From Lateolabrax maculatus (taxonomy: Eukaryota > Chordata > Actinopteri > Acropomatiformes > Lateolabracidae): DNA of 64,000 nt. The number at the start of each line of letters is the position of its first letter. Position 1 is the first letter of the stretch. The translations under genes and the position numbers were made by a program. The notes beneath the pieces are model-generated. The model saw only the letters and a list, made by a program, of their open reading frames with translations, did not search any database and was not told the origin of the DNA. Below are positions 39,301 through 54,300 of this stretch, in pieces. The stretch covers positions 6,668,501-6,732,500 of the forward strand of contig CM062199.1 of the NCBI GenBank assembly GCA_031216445.1, read 5' to 3'.

Positions 39301-42300
39301 TCAGATGGTCCAAACACACCATTTGGGTTGATGGCTCTAAGTTAGCAGTGCTTTTAAAATAAATGTCTTTTCCCTTAATGTACTTTCACATCTCTCGTAA
39401 ACTTTGGATTAGGATAAATATAGTGTAAATATTTAATTTACCAAATAAGGAAGCAATTACAGTGGCAGATATCATTCAGGCTGTCAAAAAAAGAAAAACA
39501 TTGTTTAACAGAAAGAGGAAAATATTCTAACCTCGAGGATTTTTCTCCATTTTTGGCCTGGAGTGTTGAATGGGAGGATCATTTAGTGAAGTGGTGAAAG
39601 AGTAAATAAACTTGAAATAAACCCTGATAGTTTCTCATATTACAGCACTACCAAGGCAGTCGCTGCTCTCTGGGTTGGAAACTGTGATTCCATGGCACAT
39701 TTAGTTCTTTAAACCCTGTCCTGTTTTTCAGGGAAATTCTCCCCAACCCCCACGCACCTCTTCATGACTTTGTCGGGCCTGGTTGACCTTTTCAAGAAAC
39801 TTTATGACCTTCTTTAATTAAAATTTGGCACTGTTGCGCATGGTTACTGCCATTAATTATCTGAAGCATGAAGTCGCTGATGGGAAGTTGTTGTGAAGTT
39901 TAAATTGAGTGCATAGCAGAACAATTCTTCTTCAGTACTTTAGACTCCCCATGTCCATCTTACTCAAAGCTACTGTTCCCTTGTGATGCGGCCATTGCAA
40001 ACCTCTCAGTACAGTTCCTTATGCAATGACTGAGTTATGTCTCTGTGGAAGATCAGTGGCCTCAGCTGTGTGCTTAAAAGCTGTGTGTAAAAGTGTCACT
40101 GTGTGTGCATCTTAGGACTCTCCGGGCTCATGAAGTGCTGCGGTGGCCTGTTTAATAAAGGTGAATTTCAGACTTAGGCATGTGTTGTTAATTCCCCACC
40201 ACTTGACCGCTAGTGAAAAATCCCCACTTGGCAAAAGCCAGTGAAATGCAACACTGTTCAGCTCAAATAAATACAAAGTTAAAATGTAAGCCACTGAAGT
40301 CAAACGGGAGGAGATCCAGTGCAGTCACATGGGAGCTCGACTGACTGCCGTAGTAAAATAATCACTTCCCGTGAGTGATAATAAAGCTTAGTCTTATGGG
40401 ACGAGAGGCCACCCTCTGAAATGCAGGTGATTCGGAAGTGGATGTTCAAGAAACGGCAACTATATGGCTGAGTTCATAATGAAATACCTTGCTTGGTGAC
40501 CTTTTAAATTAATAAAAATGTAAAGGATTTTGCAAGCTATAGGTCCCTAGTACTACTTAAAAATAACAGCCTTTGCAAAGCACTGAAGTGGAACTTAAGA
40601 CTAAGAATTCTAGAAGAAGAAGTCTAAAAAGGAATATTTTTATCAACTCTTCTCACCGGGCACCAGACACCAATGTTTAGGTTAAGCATAAGATGATATA
40701 ACTGCAGACAATAAAGATGATGTGGATTAAATGGAGACAGAGGAAGCAGCCTGTAGGTATACACTATTTATGGCAATGCTTATCTGGTCACTCTGGCTTG
40801 CATTTCTACATATCAATGTATTTAAATTACTCTGCACGTCACTGACAGATCCCTGTTTCCCAGCTTAGCCGAGGCGCACAAGGACAATGCGGGTAATCTT
40901 CTTCATTTCCCTCCGTGTCGGCAAAGATCTAATCCCAATGTAAAGCATACACAAGCAGAGAAAGTAAAGCCCAGATAATGTCAAGAGGAGAGGCAATTTC
41001 ACAGCAAACATGACGAGTTGTGTAAACCGTGTCTGATGTGTTCCGTACAAGTTGCCGATCAGTGTAAACACTGTGTATCATTCGCACTGCTGGGATTCAT
41101 TTGCTGTTCTCATCCGGTGTTTGCCAGAGCAACAGTGTCCTGATAACACACTGTCCCGAAAATGGCGGGGAAAGATGGTTTGGAGCAGCTGGACAGACAA
41201 AATATGTGGTGGTGCACTGTCATGAGCACTATTTCCATCCAACTGTCAAGCTGATTTTAAGCAATCTTTTGAAGTTTGGCAAAAATAAAATGGGAATTTG
41301 GTGCGTTTCCACCGGCTGGGTTGCACGGAATATTTAGGGAATATTTAGTTTTGCAGCATTCCGACTAAAATGGGCAACTGCATGTATGACAATGCAGGAG
41401 GTTATAGTGGACGGATATTTATATATATTTCAAAGCATTTAAAGCCATGTTGAATAGTTTGAGGTGCATTTGTTTTTTGGCAATGAGATTAAACAGCTTC
41501 ACTATTTATTATTTATTTGGAAAAAGTGTTCCCATTGCCATTAATCACATAACTTTCGAGTGATTAGAAAACCTTCTGTGCAATGTTGATGGAAACACAC
41601 AGTTGATTGTCAACTTCCACCATTTTCACTCAGCCTTTTTAAATTTGTTGCATCATTTTCATATAATACTTAAGTGGAAAATGCACTAGATAATCTGTAG
41701 AGAAATATGGAAGTTTTGTGACAGAGCTGCTTGGCTGGCGTGTGCGCCAGGCGTTTACATTGTACCCTTGAGACGGTAAAATGCTCCTTTATCCTGTGGA
41801 TCCCTGGGGTGGTGCTCTGAACAGGCTATAAACAATAAAGAGACTTTATTAATAGCTGCTCCGGCGCTATCAGCATTGACGGACTGGGTTCCCCCCTCTC
41901 TCTGTCTTGTGAGCTGACAGGAGGAGAGGAAAGGTGAGGAGAGTGATAACGCTGCAGCGCCTGGCGGTTCCGTATTGATGCCATTAAGGAATTCCCTACA
42001 GAGATTTCCCAGCAACCCCTGTCATCAGATTCACTGGTTTACAAACAGACGTGTGCGAAGTTCGATTTGTCGTCCTCTGCTTCTTTTTTCTGCTGACCTG
42101 CGTTGCCTCTCAATCCATCTGTGTAGTTTCCTTTCTTTCTCTCTTGCCCACCCACACTACTATAATCTTTGAACAACAGCTGCTTCTGCCATGTCAGTGA
42201 CATTAGATGTTGTGTAAACAACTTAAAATGTTAAAGCTCTCGAAACTCTTAATGTAATCCCTGATTTGAGATTTAAGAGGGACTAAAGTCCAACACAAAC

Positions 42301-45300
42301 ACACCATTGCAACTCAGGCTAATTTCCGACAGTTTTACAAATCGGCTTTCAGATTCTCAGACAGCACAAAAGTCTTTATGGTAACAGGCCTGATGTTTGT
42401 GCAGCTCTGCTGGCTGGCTTCATTTGTAAGTAAAAGTAGATTCATTCAATGGGCATTTGTAGCGCAAGAGGTGGCCAAGACCAAAATTAACAGAAGTTTT
42501 ACAATATGAAGTTATGGAACAGTAAAAATTCATAGCTTAGCAAATTTTGGAACTGATAACAGAAACATATTTAAGATCTGGTTTTCAGAACAATGCAGTT
42601 CCATTTACACTCTAAGAGCTTCTACGACTGCTTCTATGCAGCCCGTGAAGACTCACAGTCACCCTGCCGACCTCATGGAAAGGAAAAGAGGGAAAACAGT
42701 AAGAGGCAGAGAGAGGAAGTATACGCAAGGAGCATATTAAGATTATCTTTGGCCATTGGATTATGTACCTGTACTTGGAGAGCTACAGGCCTTTGTGGGA
42801 GTATTGATCTCCTGTGTGTGAAACCAGAGAAACCCTTTCTGCTGTAGGGCTCAACCGAAGCCAAGCCCTCCATCCCATCAGTCATCTGTGTGCTTGGATC
42901 CAGCCACCACTAATGCTGTCTGTCATAACGTCTCTGTGCAGTTTGTGTTTGTACTGTAACCGTGATAACTACCTCTTGCAACCATGATGCCCAGTCTATT
43001 CCCTCTGCCATTAATTTGAAACCTTGGATAAACAAGTTTTGGAACACGTTCTGTGGCAGGGTGTAGAAGAGGATAAACCCACCTAGACTCAGTCTACCAC
43101 CTCATCACTCCTTTGCAGTGTGACATATAAAGGCCCTGCAAGGTCTTTGTCTGTACTGAAGGCCATTAGACATGACGGAGAGGCGGGCAGTTGTTTTATT
43201 TACCCCACAAGCACCTACAGTCTGGTGCAGGGGACCAAAGTGAACCCAGATCCGCCCAGGATCAACCAGACCCGATGGGGGTTTGGTTGACTGGTGGGAT
43301 TTACGCCAGGTTCTGTCTGAAACCAGTCTGGTTCTGCGGTGAATCCACAGTGTGTGGACCTCCTGGTCCTCACCGTCTGCAAACCATCTGCTCCAGAGTC
43401 TCTGCTCCTGTAAAACGATGCACAGAGCAATGGTGATTGCCTCAAATCCGCTCTGGAGGAAGCTCAACCGCCTTGTCTGTAGCTCACACCGCTCGAGACA
43501 CCAAAGTCTTTGCATACAAGCAAGCGGTTAATGCGCGTGCATGTATGTGAGCGTGTGACACACAATTTTGGTGTTTATACTCACTGAGCCAAGAGGTTTA
43601 AGCTCTGGCAAAAGATGCCATTCACTTCTGAGCATTTTAGTTACACACTCATCATGATCACATCTGAGTCTGGCCTGTGTTTGGCTTGGAAACCCGACAT
43701 CCAAACACATTTCTGGATGTGTTTTTGTCAGATGTAGCCTTCTACCATCAGGCCAGCTTTTTTCTTGCAACACACACACGCTTTCTACTCGAGGATAATT
43801 GATGGAAGGTGTTCTTGTTGTTCTTCTAGCAAAAGAGCTCTTGCTGCAGTTCGTCCAAGCCAAACAACAATGGAGCTCTGCTCGAGCCACCACTCTGAAA
43901 TCTACCTAAAACACTTGAAAACAGAGGTTTGCACTTCTGTTCCTACATGCACTTATCTCATTATTCCAATTAATCTTCCCTGGGTGTGCTCTACGGGAAG
44001 TCAGGACTTGTGGAAGGGAGAGCTGGTGCACAGATGACAAGCCCTGCTCTGATTTCTGCCACAGTGGAATGACGGGTGGTGATTAACGGCGATCTCTGGC
44101 CTGGGTAATATCACGGACAATCCGGATCAGTTCTTCCCGCTAGCGGGAGCGTAGTAAGGAGTGTTTTCCCAGGACAGAAGGAGAGCACTAATTGGCAGCC
44201 GCCCTGTCATAGTGATTATGTGTGCCTCGCACCGCAGCCTGTTGTGACTGGGGGAGCCACGGATTAATCTTCATTTAATAAGGCCGCTCCATAGGGGCTG
44301 ACACAGTAGCTGGTGAGAAGGCCTCAGAAGTACCCTGCCTCCTTTGGACAGCATGGATGGCCTGGCTCCGGACACAGGGCGTGGGCTGGTGTCTGACTGG
44401 GATAACCCCCCACCACCACCCCCCACCACACAAGCTTGCATAGTTCATTAATTTAATTGAATACTGCCAAAATCTGGTTGTGAAGACGAAATAAACTCAG
44501 CTGCAAACAGAAACATAACGATTTCCTCATGCTGTACGCACGGCTGTGAAACTGTAAAGTTGAGATGACAGAGAGTACTTTTTTATAAGCTTTGCACTGT
44601 GCAAAGCTTATAGTGAATAAGAGTGTGGGTGAAGAGAAGAGACACATCAACCTGTCATTGACTTGGCCAGGTCTCCAGCATCCCAATGCCAATGGCAGTT
44701 ATGGTCACCGCTGCGGTCACAGTCACAAATTAACACAAGTTCTGTTTCAGCTGTCCCATATTTGCAAATCTCTGCCACAGATTATTCTCTGCGCTTATGT
44801 TTCATATCTCCTCCTAACCAGATGAAAATTGATTATCAAGCCTCATGTCTGGACAGGCAATCAACACTTGCTTTATGCTGATGTTCTCAAACCCAACTTT
44901 CGGATTTATTTTTCTGCCTCCCGTGCAGTTTAGCTGTGTTAAATCTTCCATCGGAGAAGAAAGTCATTACCAGTAGTCTGTCTGACTTCTCTGCTCTGGG
45001 TACATTCCTCATTTTGGCGGGGGGGGGGGGGGGGGGGGGGGGTACTGGAAGCCGTGGGGAGAAGGAGGAGGGGTGGGGGTCTCTGATTAACTTCCCACTA
45101 AGTGCCCCTGCTCTCTGACCAAAATAAATATGGCTGCTGTCATTTTGTCAGCAACTGTCTTCAGAGAGCAATATTTGAAACACCCCATGATCCTGCTGGC
45201 TTTTATATGGAGAATCCATCGTCATACCACAGGCATGAGCCATAAACATGTGGAGGCCTTTCAAAGACCAGGGGGTGGAGGGATGGAAGGAGGGAGGTGG

Positions 45301-48300
45301 AAGAGGAGGGGTCAGCAGCGCTCACTGGGGCTCCATACTCCACATTATTGTCATCTGGTCTTTTCCAAGCAGGAAGAAAGAGGGGTGTAAGTGAAGGGCT
45401 TTTTTTTTTTCACACTCTTTGGCCTAGTTGAGTTGTGGTTTTGCTGAACTGCCTTTTGTAGACTTATGTATACACATTACATACAGCAGTCCTCTTATTT
45501 ATTTGACTCATTTTATTGTGAAGTGTCTAAGTGTTGTGTTTCAATCATTTCAAGCTAGTTGATATACATATCTTTCTAAAGTACATTTTGATGTTGAAAA
45601 GATGTCTATTTGAGTCAAAACATCGTCAAAAGTTGACGTTTATACTCAGCCATGACTACAACCTGCATACTTATATGAAATCATGACTTAAATAGATCAT
45701 TTGTAAGCTTGAAACCCCTTTGCACGTATTGTTCAGTGTCATAGATGAGGAACACTGCTTTGGTTGTGAGGCTTCCGTTGTCGTCTTCTGGCAGAGGAAA
45801 TGAGGCATATGGGGCCGACATAAAGAGCCCCATCAAAAACAGACGTACACAAACAAACAAAGTGGCAGCAAACTGGAGGGGGAAAGAAGGAGGAGGAGGA
45901 GGAGGAGGACAAGGGGGAGATACTGTACAGAAGTGGAATGTTTTCATGTTCTCATGCCCCACAAACGGGAGCTATTTCCCCCCGCTGAGCATTATATGGG
46001 CTGATATTGCCCATGACACGGTCGGGCCGTAAAGTGCACCTTCAGTGAATGTTCCCTTGATGGGCAGTTTGTGCTGTTACACCCTGTGATTTTTTACAGC
46101 AGTCGAGACACGGTCTGTGTCTTTACAGGGATGGATGGCAACAGCTTGTGATGAGATTTTTGAAGTGGAGTTTGACTCATATATGGGCTCTTTTCGGTCT
46201 TATAAAATATCTGATGACCACAAGCGAGAGTCCACTTGTGACATGGCAGAGGTTTGCTTCTGACCACAGTCGGTGAATTTTTCCTTATTTTATATCGGAA
46301 GAGAAATCGATACAGTGAGGTGTTAAGGGATTTTACAGAACAATGTCAGGGGTTGCAATCTGTAAACCCTGTAATGAAACCTGCTCACCCTGCTTTAAAA
46401 AAATTAATTAGTGCAGATTTGGAGTGTGCTAAGATGATCCAAATGTAGTTTTAGAGGCTCTTCCAATCTGAAAACAATTTAAAAAAACATTGAATTTTGT
46501 ACTTTATTGGAAGTTTTTGGAATGGTGAAATTTCTCAAATACGGGCACAAAATATCATCTGTTTCTATTTCTGTCAAAAAAACATCTAGCGCCTATATCG
46601 GTTTGACCCTATGTTGAAGTGGGCCCCCGTGCCGGGGCTTCTCACCTCATATTTAGATAACCCGAGCTGGTCAGAGTGGGATCTGTTTGATCGTGCTGCA
46701 TCCCTGCACCTCCTCTCTCTGTCTGCCAGACCTCCAGTCCGGCCCTGCTGCCAGCTCTCCTGTGGCCCGCAAACGCTTTCATCTCCACATCTACACCACA
46801 CCAGTCAAATGAGGATGCACGCATACACACACACACTTACTGTACAGACAGACACATTCACGCAGCCAGAGTGTGAGACGCACGTAATATACACCGACAA
46901 ACAATAAAACAGACCTCACAGGCAGAACAAGTCACCACATTATCTACTCTTTTCCTTGTCCCTGTTTCCATTCTCTTTTCCTGTCTCACACTCGAATGAC
47001 ACTCTCTCACTCATGTATCACATATCACAGTGCGGGGCTGTCTGAGGAACAATGTGCATGCCACAGAGGAGGATGTGTTCGCGTGGCGCACATTGTTCGA
47101 GGCAGCGCTGCGTGCACTACAGTCTTCCCTCTCCAGTGGTCTGGCTGAAGGAGAAAAGAAGGAAGGCGAGGAGCCGAACGGGGGAGCCTGAAAACATCTG
47201 GTGCACAGTTGCACTGGCTCAGCCACCAGAAACCCCTCTCCTCTCCTCTCCTCTCCTCTCCTCTCCTCTCCTCTCCGCTCCTCTCCACCTCTTTCCACCC
47301 TCCTCCATCTCTAACAGGCGTCTTTATAGAGACATCACAGCTTTTAATTACAGCTGGTGAATCAGAAAGAGGCTGTGGCTTCTGACCCACTCATGTCCAC
47401 GAGCGTGGACCCGACGTACAGACATGCAGACACAACAAAGCAGCAAGTATAGGCCTGCTGGCCTTTGGCTCTGCGTATGTCTGTGTGTCTGGATGTTTTT
47501 TCTGTGTGTGTGTGTGAACTAACAGTGACAAATACAGGGGGCGGATGCAGACTAAAAGCACAGCCATTATAGTGGTTAAGTAGAGGCCAGGGCCGACTTA
47601 CCAATGTTGTAGAGCACTACACTCACATCAACACAAAAAACAGTAAGGTGATGTCACAGGTTACCAATTTCAGTTTAACAGAGAAAATACTTGCACAAGT
47701 AAGTGACCTCGACACGTTTTCTGACTGCATAAAACGAAACCACCCACCATCTCAGACACAAGATCTGCGGTTATAAACTGCTTATCTGTGAGATGAAAGA
47801 CAAGTCACTGGTCTGGAGCCAGTAACTAAGCACCCAACTGTAAACACAACATTGACATATTATCACCTTATAAAGTTGATATGGTACCAACTCCTGAAGA
47901 AAATATCTGGCTCTTTAGCTGCTAAATTCCCCAGCTAGTCCCCAAGTTTGTCTGTCATTTGGTAAAGCTGCAGATTGTAAAACCAGAACAAGAAGTTTAA
48001 AGACACGAAAGTGCTCCATCATTTGACCCATTGGTAATACCAAAAATTAAAGCTTTAAAGCCGCTTTAAAGTAGAAAATGCAATGATACATACATACATA
48101 TGTTCTTTAAAATAACCATATCACGCTCCTGACTACCTATCACCCATAAACCCCTTTGATTGTTGCATCTTTATGATTTTCACTGCCCTTATCCACTGTA
48201 CATTTACATATTTTCCATGTTGTCAAACATTTTCATTCATATTCAAAACTTAAAAAAAACAAAAAAATCCTCTTGTTATTGCATTTTAGAGTAGTAGAAG

Positions 48301-51300
48301 AGATGGAGAAATGCAAGAAACAAAAGTAGCCTAAATTAAAAAATCCCAGACATCCTGTAAGTCAAAGTCAAGGGGAATGTGTTGTATAAAACATGCTACT
48401 GTGTGTGACTATGATATTTCTGTCTTATCTTTGATATTTGTTCAGAGTTGGTGGTTGCAGCCAAATGTACCAAAATGTATAGACCAATGCGCTTATATAT
48501 GACACAGTATGTTAACATAAAGGTATGTTCCCTACACTAAATTAAATGACTAAAATGCAGTTGTAGTTGTACAACATTGTTTAGTTAATAAAATAACTAT
48601 TATGCATCTGAATCTTAACATTTTCGGGGGTAGGTGACCCATTCCTAATTTAGGACGCTCATTCTAAGATTTTGAGTGTTCTGTCATGCTAGAAATGCCA
48701 ATTATATTGCCTTTTTAGAGGATATAACATGATGGGTCTCTGAGGAAAATCTCATGAAATGATTGAGTGGTCGTTGCATGAAACCCAACCCAGTCCAGGT
48801 ACCATATCAAATCCTTTCAAACATAAATGCTCCTTCCCGCTGGGTGGCAAGGTTCAGGACCGTGATCCCGACAGGCCTTGAGACATTTCTTTCAGATTAG
48901 TGGGAGCTTAAGTCTCCCTTTGATTGTATTCCCTTCTCCTTCCCCTGCTGCATCTCTGACAGATGCTGCTGCCTTCTGGAGTACACAAACCTCTCCGCTG
49001 CGAGGTGAGACCCTGAAATGACCGTTGAAATTGCACTGTAATCATACACAGCTAAAAACAACAAGAAAATGTCTGCCATATGCCTCAAAGCCCTCTGTTT
49101 GTGTTTTAGTAAGTTGAAGAGGGATTATTGACAAGAGTGGGAGAGCGGTGCCTGGATCGAGGAGCTGAGCGGCGCTGACGCTCATTGCCTGTGTCTGTGA
49201 TCAGATCTGTCAGAGCCACTCAGCTGTCTGTCTGCCTGGTGTTTGACATGTGTTTGATGCAGCACAGGCCTTAGAGAGGATCAAGCCCTTCCTGAATTGG
49301 CTTTACCTCTCTCCCCGTGCAACAGGAGCTCTGCGAACACATCAAACACACCCCCCCCCCCCTTTTCTTCCGCTGTGGACTAATGAACTATTTTTATCAA
49401 AAAATATGTGCAGTCTATTGGATCATCAGAGGAGACTGAACAACAGTGCCCTTCGAGAGTTAGTTGAACAATCAAAGAAAACAAAAAGCGCCAGCCAGAC
49501 TTGATTCCCTCATCACTGGCCATTGCACGGGGATTGCGGCGTGATCCTGATGGCCCCTGTCTTTGTTTTAGTGTCTAAGCCCGTCCGACTTAGCTTGGCT
49601 CCCTGCTTGTTAGGGTCTGGTCCTGTTTTGGGACAGTTGTGCTCCATGTCCAAACATGTGAGGGATTTCCTCCTGGGGTTTCCCAGTAGAGGGAAGGGGG
49701 GATAAAAGGACTTGAGACAGAAATGAGATATAAAGACAGAATCATGCTGGACAATTTCCTCCTATATCCTACCCCCATTCCCTTACAGACCCACAGAGAC
49801 CAGGAGGATGCCGACCAGGTGGAATTAGAGACTGAAGAGTGCGTGCACGCACATGAAAACACATACTAAAAAACACTTACGCAAATCGTTGTATGCATTC
49901 ATGTCGGGAATGGCGACTGTGTGGATCACACATGGTTACCTTGTTCTGTCTTAATATAGCAATAACACCCTGCCCCCCTTAGCTTCTGTTGCTACGACTG
50001 TCAAGCTCTCTGTTCTCGCATGGTACGTGTATAGTTTAAGATGAAAACGGTGGCAGATTTTTTATCAAAATCCGTTTTAATTCTTGAAATAATGGGTTTT
50101 TAATTTAACACTCAGATTAACTGTTTTACCGAACCCCAAAAACTAATGTAGTATCAATGTGGATGGTAAGTTAGTTAGCTGGTCACGTTACTGATCGCAG
50201 CTTACATTAAAGCAGACAAACACACTGTTAATCCATTCCTTACATTTTTGTGTGAGTGTGTTTCTGGTTTTGGGAATGCTCCGAAGACACCACCCTCCAA
50301 ACTCTTTAAATACTTTCACTACAGCTCCATGCACACACGGAGAAATCCAAAGCTTGACATGCCTGCTGTGCCTAGTTATGATTCATAAGCTATTATTGGA
50401 CACTGTTCGGTGAAAAGGGTCAGTTACAGAAAGTTTAGACACTTTCATATATCTGTGTGTGCACAGAGCACACTTTACTATAGAGTGTGGGCATGTCCTA
50501 TGTGACTGAGTTGTGTGCCAGTAGTTTACCGTGTTGACAAATGAAGAAACCCTCATCCATCTGTACCTCCTCCACCTTATGGCACCATAGGGGTGCAGAA
50601 AGCCCCCTACTCTTAGCACACCTTATTGCGTGCCCCCTCATGGCGCTGTTAACAAGCATTTTATTTCTCTCTATAAAGTGGAGCGGGGTGCTGTAATGCA
50701 GAGAGATTGTTCGTGAAGACCTAGTGGCTCATGGGAGAGGGCTGAGCCAGGTAGATCCCCGAGCGAGGGCCCTCCGTTGGGGGTTGACCCCCGCCTTTAC
50801 CTGAGGCCCAGACTTACATTTTACTCAACAGATCCTGGAAATGCAGATTCACCTCCTCGGATAAATAATAAGTGTTCCAAATATTTGTTTAATAGCGGTA
50901 TAAAGAGGTCACCTCCTTTGCAGGATGTGCTTTCCTGCCTTGATCCATTGTCAGTATGAGGGTGCTTTTAAAAGTGCACAGTTAATCCTGGTGTAGTGCT
51001 GGTTTACACAGAGAAGATTGGTGAGGTCCTCTGGAGTGAGTGTGTTTCATTCTATTATTCAAAGGATGCCAAGCCTGATTTGCTGTAAAGAGGCAAACGT
51101 AGAGTCTGTAAAGTACACTAAACTGAACTGCCAAGTCCAGCTTTTATTAGCTTTTACTTCTTAATGAAAGATATAAAGATAATGAACTACTATATATTGA
51201 GCTGCACCGGCAATGATAGTGCATCAGTGTAAAGACATGTACAGTAGGTGACAGTTATATCAGCCTAGCTCGAGGGCAGCTTGAAAGATTGTAATAGAAT

Positions 51301-54300
51301 AAATAAATCCAGCGGGATTTTGTGTCTATGGAAAATGATTAATTCCATCAGCTCAATGCAATACACTTATCAGAAACTAAGATGAATGGCTATCATAACT
51401 CTGTGAGGCGCTTCCTGCTTTGTATCACAGCATGTGGGAATTATAAAATGGATCAAAGCCTTTATAGAGGACATGGAAATCAAAGTGAGTGCTATGGCCC
51501 TTTTCTATCTTTGAGTAAAGACAAACAGAGTTCACATCTGTAGTAACTTCGCAGCTAGAATGATGAATTGGCTACTGTATATCTCAGCAGGTTTCCTGAT
51601 CTTTGGATCCGTGGTCACATTTTAAACCACTCCCTCATATGCTGCAGCTATCTTCAGCTCACTCCGCCTCGCCCCTGTGCACACAACAAATACAAAAACA
51701 AACAGACCCGCACCAGCGGCAAAGCCTTCAGGAACGTTGTAGCGGGGCCTCCCTTTGATAAGTGCTGAGCTTTATATTTTTCTCATCAGAAATGAAACAC
51801 AACATTAAGCCATTCATTAAATTCAACTAAAGCTAATTATCCCTCATTTACCAAAGGGCCCGTGGGGCAGGAGAGCCCCATATACTTAGGCCCAGATGTG
51901 TCGATGAGTCAGTCGGGAGATAGCAGACCGCAGAGGGGGCTGCTCACTTCTCTCCGAGTCCTGCGGTTTCAAGGCGCATCAGACTCAGCGGGCCGGTTGT
52001 GATGCCTGTTAACTGCCTCATGACACCATTGGCTGTGTGTAAAGCCACTGAAATACAGCAAGATTCCATTTAGTGGAAAAAAAAATCGATAATGATCAGT
52101 TATACGCTTTAATTCAAAACTGAAAAATGAAGAGAGAGTATCATACCTCACTAGTTGGCAAATGTTCTACGTTTTTGCAGTGGCTGAGTCACATAAACAG
52201 CAGGCTTCCATTTGAGTGACTCTCAGTGCTGCAGGGGGCGATAGCGTGCGTACAGATTTCTGCTTTTGAGCTAAACTACAAGTCTTTACATTTTGGCAGC
52301 TTCAAGTGGAAGTGGGAAAACCGTAACAGTTGGCAGGATGTCATAGCCCAGAAACCATATAACATCATGCGACCGAACTCCTTATGACCAAATTTCTTCT
52401 TCCCTGTGTCTGGTACACCCACCAGACATTTTGAAATAATGGCTAAACCGCTTTACCACTGGGATGAGGAAATCTAGCCCTAGTTTCTGAGTCTAGTTGT
52501 CTCAGTATGAGGCATCTGCTCATTGCAGTTTAGGAGAGACATTCATATTTTGATGTGAAGTTTATATGAAACACTTACAGCACACACAGCTATTACTAGA
52601 AATTAATTTGGACAAAAAGTGTACAAAAGTGATGGGATACTATTCCCTGTTGAATCAACATTTTTCAGTTTAGGCTAAGAAACCCAGGTGTATTTTTCCA
52701 TATAAATCTTGCTTAGTGCAGCTTTAAACTAATAAACATTACATGGATTGGTAAGAAACCATCTGGTCCAGTGTGGGGCCCTTTTTCTAACTCAGCCAAG
52801 AGAGTTAGTGCTACAGTAGTCATGTATTGCAGTAGTGAAACTGGTGACAGTACAAGAAGTGTCCAGCAAAAGTCAATACACAGCAAAAGCTGTTATAAAT
52901 GTGAAATACTTAATGAAAACTAAGGACAACCAAACGCTGATCATATTAGTTACATTTTTAATTGATAATTTTAGCAATTTTCCACCCCAGTGCTGGGCAG
53001 TAAAGCATTTATCAGAGATGCGTTACAGGATGGTGATTACTTTTTTAAAGTAAAGTAGTGTAAGAGATAAAAATATAAATTAAAATAAAAAGAAGGAATG
53101 AACCTCCTGGTAATTCCAAAGTTGTCTTATTTATGGCTTGTGTCTTCCTGTTACTGTTTGTGTGTCCGGTTTCGCTTGGTAACGAACTGCTGCAAATATG
53201 TAACACAACAAAGGTAGCTTAGTTAGGCTATTTATTTGGTGGGACTACAGTGTTGGCACTACAGCCAACTATCTGGGAATAATGCATGAACATGGCCAAC
53301 TTTTCTGTAGTTCTTCCCATTCAGCAGACTTTGCGTGACTGCAGCATTTGCCCACATTTGTTTAGCTTACATTCTTCACCCAGGTTTTATTTCGAGTTTG
53401 CTGGGGTGAGTAACGAAAGCAATGTGATTGTAGCTGTCATGTAATGAAATTACTTTTTGAGTGAGTAATGATTAATTGATAATTTTTTTAATGAACTTGC
53501 TTAAGACTGTTTGCCACACAAATGTATACCTACAGTGCAATGCTGTATATAGACTTTAGGAGTATTTTAAGGATTTCAATGCCATGTTGACACACACAAC
53601 ATCAAAGTGCGTTTCAGAAAGAGAAATCCTGCCCCAAGTTTCCAACTTGGAAATCTGACCTAAGGGATTATCCCATTTAATTTTTCCTAGTACAGTAGAA
53701 AGAAATAATTCCCAACTTTCCAACATTTCTGAGACACAGCATAAGTGTTTAAGTGAAGGTGTAGTCGAGGAAATAGCTCTGGAAAGCCAGTTCTTACTTT
53801 TTGAGCTTTTTGGAAGTTGGCCTAATTTGACATCTGTCATGGAAGGTTTCTACTTGATAACCCGCCTTTTAGCGCTGGAGCCAGAGGTGGTAACCCAAAC
53901 AGCACAAGGGAACAGTCCCCGTATTGTGAAATGCAGCAGACCATGACTCTGAACTCTGGGTAGACCGATGGAGGAGAACTTTAATGCGCGGGGGTCATCG
54001 TCTGTTCTGTAGCCTTCCTGGGCAGGTTGCGGCTGCTTCTCGCTGGTGTGATTGACCTTCTCCAGAGGGGAAAAAACACGCTGTCTGCACTGACCATCAG
54101 GCATATTAATCACCATGTCAGTCATGCATGTTTTGCTGGGATTTCTCTGCTTAGAGACCTTAATCTCCGAGTCGGGTTTTCACTTTAACTTACTGTCAGT
54201 GAGACGAAGCATCAAAGAGCCGAGCGGTGAGCTAACCTGCTTTTTTAATCTCTGCGCAGATCTTCCACCGGGTCATAGATGAGAAAATAATGAGCGACCT

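Noticed and set aside
43105..43515. 136-codon open frame on the - strand in a GC-richer patch of intron 5
   Set aside because: Three frames on both strands are open together because of local composition. No domain pattern is recognised.
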